From assembly GCA_020310875.1 (NCBI GenBank), contig MU260076.1, forward strand, positions 186,001 through 250,000: 64,000 nt of DNA. The letters run 5' to 3'. The notes below the pieces were generated by a model, which was not told where the DNA came from, made no database searches, and saw nothing but the letters and a program-made list of their open reading frames with translations. A program made the translations under genes and the position numbers. This DNA comes from Ceratopteris richardii (lineage: Eukaryota; Streptophyta; Polypodiopsida; Polypodiales; Pteridaceae). Within the stretch, counting starts at the first letter, position 1. The number at the start of each line of letters is the position of its first letter. Positions 61,916-64,000 of this stretch are shown piece by piece.

Positions 61916-63560
61916 AGAATCATGATAAAACATCGGATGGATTACGAAGATCAAAGAGAATAGAGGAGCAAAGAAGAGCCTCAGAACACATTGTTAACAT
62001 GGCTCTAATGACAGGTATCATGGGCTCGATAAAGGAACCTACCACCATTGAAGAAGCCCTTGATGATCGAGGTTGGAGAGCGGCAATGCAGTCAGAGTAT
62101 GATAGTATACTCAAAAATGATACATGGGATCTAGTCGACTTGTCGCCAAAGAAGAAGGTAATAGGTACTAAATGGATTTGGAAAGCTAAGTATAAAGCAG
62201 ATGGAACATTAGAAAAGTATAAGGCAAGATTAGTTGCACAAGGGTTTTCACAGATCAAAGGATTTGATGTTCAAGAAACTTTCGCGCAAACAGCATGCAT
62301 GACAACTATTCAGACGGTACTTGCAGTAGCTGCACAAAAGGCCTGGCCTATTTTCCAGATGGATGTCAAATCTGCATTTTTGAATGGTCACCTCAAGGAG
62401 GAGGTATATGTATCTCAACCACTAGGTTTTGAGGTGCCCAATTCCAAAAATAAAGTTTGCAGGTTGAAGAAAGCTTTGTATGGACTTAAGCAAGCTCCAC
62501 GGGCTTGGTACCAACAGATAGATAATTTTTTCAAAAATATGGGTTTTGAAAGAAGTACTTCTGATGCTAACTTGTATGTAACGAAAAGGGATAGCAAGCT
62601 AGTTGTTGTCATTGTATATGTAGATGATTTGATCATTACAGGAGATCATCAGGAACTCATCAATCAAACTCGGATCAGCTTGGGAACTGAGTTTGAAATG
62701 AGAGACTTAGGTCTTCTCCATTTTTGTCTGGGAATTGAAGTATGGCAAAGGAAGGATGGAATTTTCATCTCACAACAAAAATATGCCAAAGAAATTCTCA
62801 AGGCATTTGGAATGATGGACTGCAAACCAACTAGCACACCCATGGAGGTAAATCATAAGCTATCTATGGATGATAACATGCCTGATGTAGATGCCAAGAA
62901 GTATAGGAAGCTCGTTGGAAGTCTTATTTTTCTGTGCAACACTAGACTAGACATTTGCTATGCTGTTGGAGTATTAAGCAGGTTTTCCAACAAACCTAAG
63001 GAGAGTCACTGGAATGCTCGAATGTGAATTCTAAGGTACATTGCAGGAACCTTGGATTTTGGTATTTTTTATACCACAGGTGATACACTTCAAGGATATT
63101 GTGATTCAGATTGGGCTAGAGATTGTGATTCTAGGAAATGAGTTTCTGGATATTGTTTCTCACTTGGTTCAGGAATATTTTTTTGGGTAAGTAGGGAGCA
63201 ACCAACTCTCGCACTCTCCTCCACTAAGCAGAGTACAAAGCAGCTTGTTTTGCTTCTTGTGAGGCAGTATGGTTAAGGAGAATTCTTGCAGATCTAGGCT
63301 TTCCATCAAATATGAAAACTATACTCAAGTGTGATAATCAAAGTTGTATGGATATTGCAAAGAACCTAGTATTTCATGCTCGTACCAAGCACATAGAAGT
63401 ACAATACCATTACATTTGTGAGCTAATTGAAGATGAAATTGTGGAGCTAGAATATTGCCCAACAGAGGCAAATTGTGTTGACATATTCACTAAAGCACTT
63501 GGAAGAGAGCAGCTCAACAGGCATCTTCAACAGATGAGCATAGGACCGAGACCTACTTGA
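61916..63560 (+). pseudogene. Copia B reverse transcriptase - RNase H
   Basis: A frameshift near 61920 leads into [13 protein letters not shown] and the RT frame 61999-63027 ([61 protein letters not shown]). After a TGA at 63025-63027 RNase H is split by a further TGA and a frameshift near 63225. It resumes at 63312-63560 (KCDNQSCMDIAKNLVFHAR, VDIFTKALGREQLNRH). RT motifs are intact. Confidence 0.86.
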
Positions 63561-63576
63561 TTTATCATTGGTAAAC

Positions 63577-63589
63577 ATTGAGGGGGGGG
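63577..63589 (+). other. Polypurine tract of copia B
   Basis: ATTGAGGGGGGGG directly precedes the LTR start TGTTAGTATATG. Confidence 0.85.
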
Positions 63590-64000
63590 TGTTAGTATAT
63601 GATCAATGTCTACCCCTCATGATTGTATGCACATTTTGTAAGGCCCCCATTATGAGGAGAAGCCAAGCATGCATTACCCAATTGATGGGAATCCCAACTT
63701 GCATGTTGGATGAAGGTCATATTGGACCATGTAAGGTATTGTAAGGTCTAACCCGTGTATGGCAATTACGCGGGCGGTGGGCAGCCCATGCTTTATCGCC
63801 CATGTATAGCCGTACACGGAAGGCCACCCATGATCCTATATATACATGAGTTCTACCTACCTGAGACATCCAATTGAGCGAGCATACCTCTACCTTGTAT
63901 CTCCCTATCTAGAGTTGTCTAGATCACCATTTAAGCTCTACCTTGAGAGCGCACGGGTGGACAATGCCATCATCTTTGTACTTGCTGCTAGTAGAAAAAT
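63590..64000 (+). repeat. 3' LTR of copia B (continues past the window)
   Basis: It starts TGTTAGTATATGATC. A TATA-like CCTATATATACATGAG lies at about 63834. The first 285 bp or so match the inverted piece at 21272-21651, minus a stretch of about 105 bp. The LTR end is not reached or not identifiable. Confidence 0.85.

Larger units (their letters stand above)
59717..64000 (+). mobile_element. Copia element B, plus strand, 5'-truncated
   Basis: It runs from mid-gag at about 59717 through protease, integrase, RT and RNase H to a purine tract and a 3' LTR that starts at 63590 and reaches the window edge. The 5' LTR and gag start are missing. An inverted partial copy of the same LTR is at 21272-21651. 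Confidence 0.88.

Overview
This window is a stretch of plant nuclear intergenic DNA made almost entirely of LTR retrotransposons. The evidence is the density of nested Ty1/copia and Ty3/gypsy elements, copia primer-binding sites complementary to initiator tRNA-Met, a gypsy primer-binding site complementary to plant tRNA-Asp, a chromodomain gypsy integrase, and the absence of any intact host gene, rRNA or tRNA. A large-genome vascular plant fits best. The species cannot be read from the sequence.

Layout, left to right (letters are local family names). 1-1.5 kb: 3' end of a decayed gypsy element with a hairpin, polypurine tract (PPT) and LTR start. 1.87-6.6 kb: copia A1 (minus). 6.6-7.5 kb: unassigned. 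7.5-8.6 kb and 14.7-16.3 kb: copia H (minus), split by copia D3 (minus, 8.6-14.7 kb). 16.3-18.6 kb: unassigned, ending in a second gypsy 3' end. 18.96-20.5 kb: chromodomain gypsy integrase plus LTR (plus). 20.5-21.27 kb: copia A3 gag. 21.27-21.65 kb: inverted LTR piece of family B. 21.65-26.47 kb: copia D1 (plus). 26,479-43,265: copia E (plus) containing copia F (minus, 30,386-41,907), which contains copia D2 (minus, 34,334-40,771). 43.3-59.7 kb: copia A2 (minus), split by gypsy G (plus, 44,224-57,984). 59.7 kb to the end: copia B (plus) with its 3' LTR.

Four insertions (E, F, D2, G) have two LTRs of identical length and perfect 5-bp target duplications (gtcct, cacat, tttca, atggc), so their boundaries are exact. 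LTR pairs counted by eye differ at about 19/292 sites (E), 2/230 (F), 11/1021 (D2) and 5/615 (G). E is the oldest of the four, in line with the nesting order.

The most unusual object is gypsy G. It has a 9.3-kb gag-pol frame with no frameshift, broken only by one TAA and one TGA. Its order is gag - three zinc knuckles - protease 1 - reverse transcriptase - RNase H - two tandem integrase zinc-binding modules - integrase core - a second aspartic protease - a basic tail with repeated tryptophan-lysine motifs. Its 1.7-kb leader carries an array of about 20 exact copies of CCATCGCGA. The second protease and the doubled integrase zinc domain are, as far as I know, not standard for Ty3/gypsy and are the best candidates for something undescribed.
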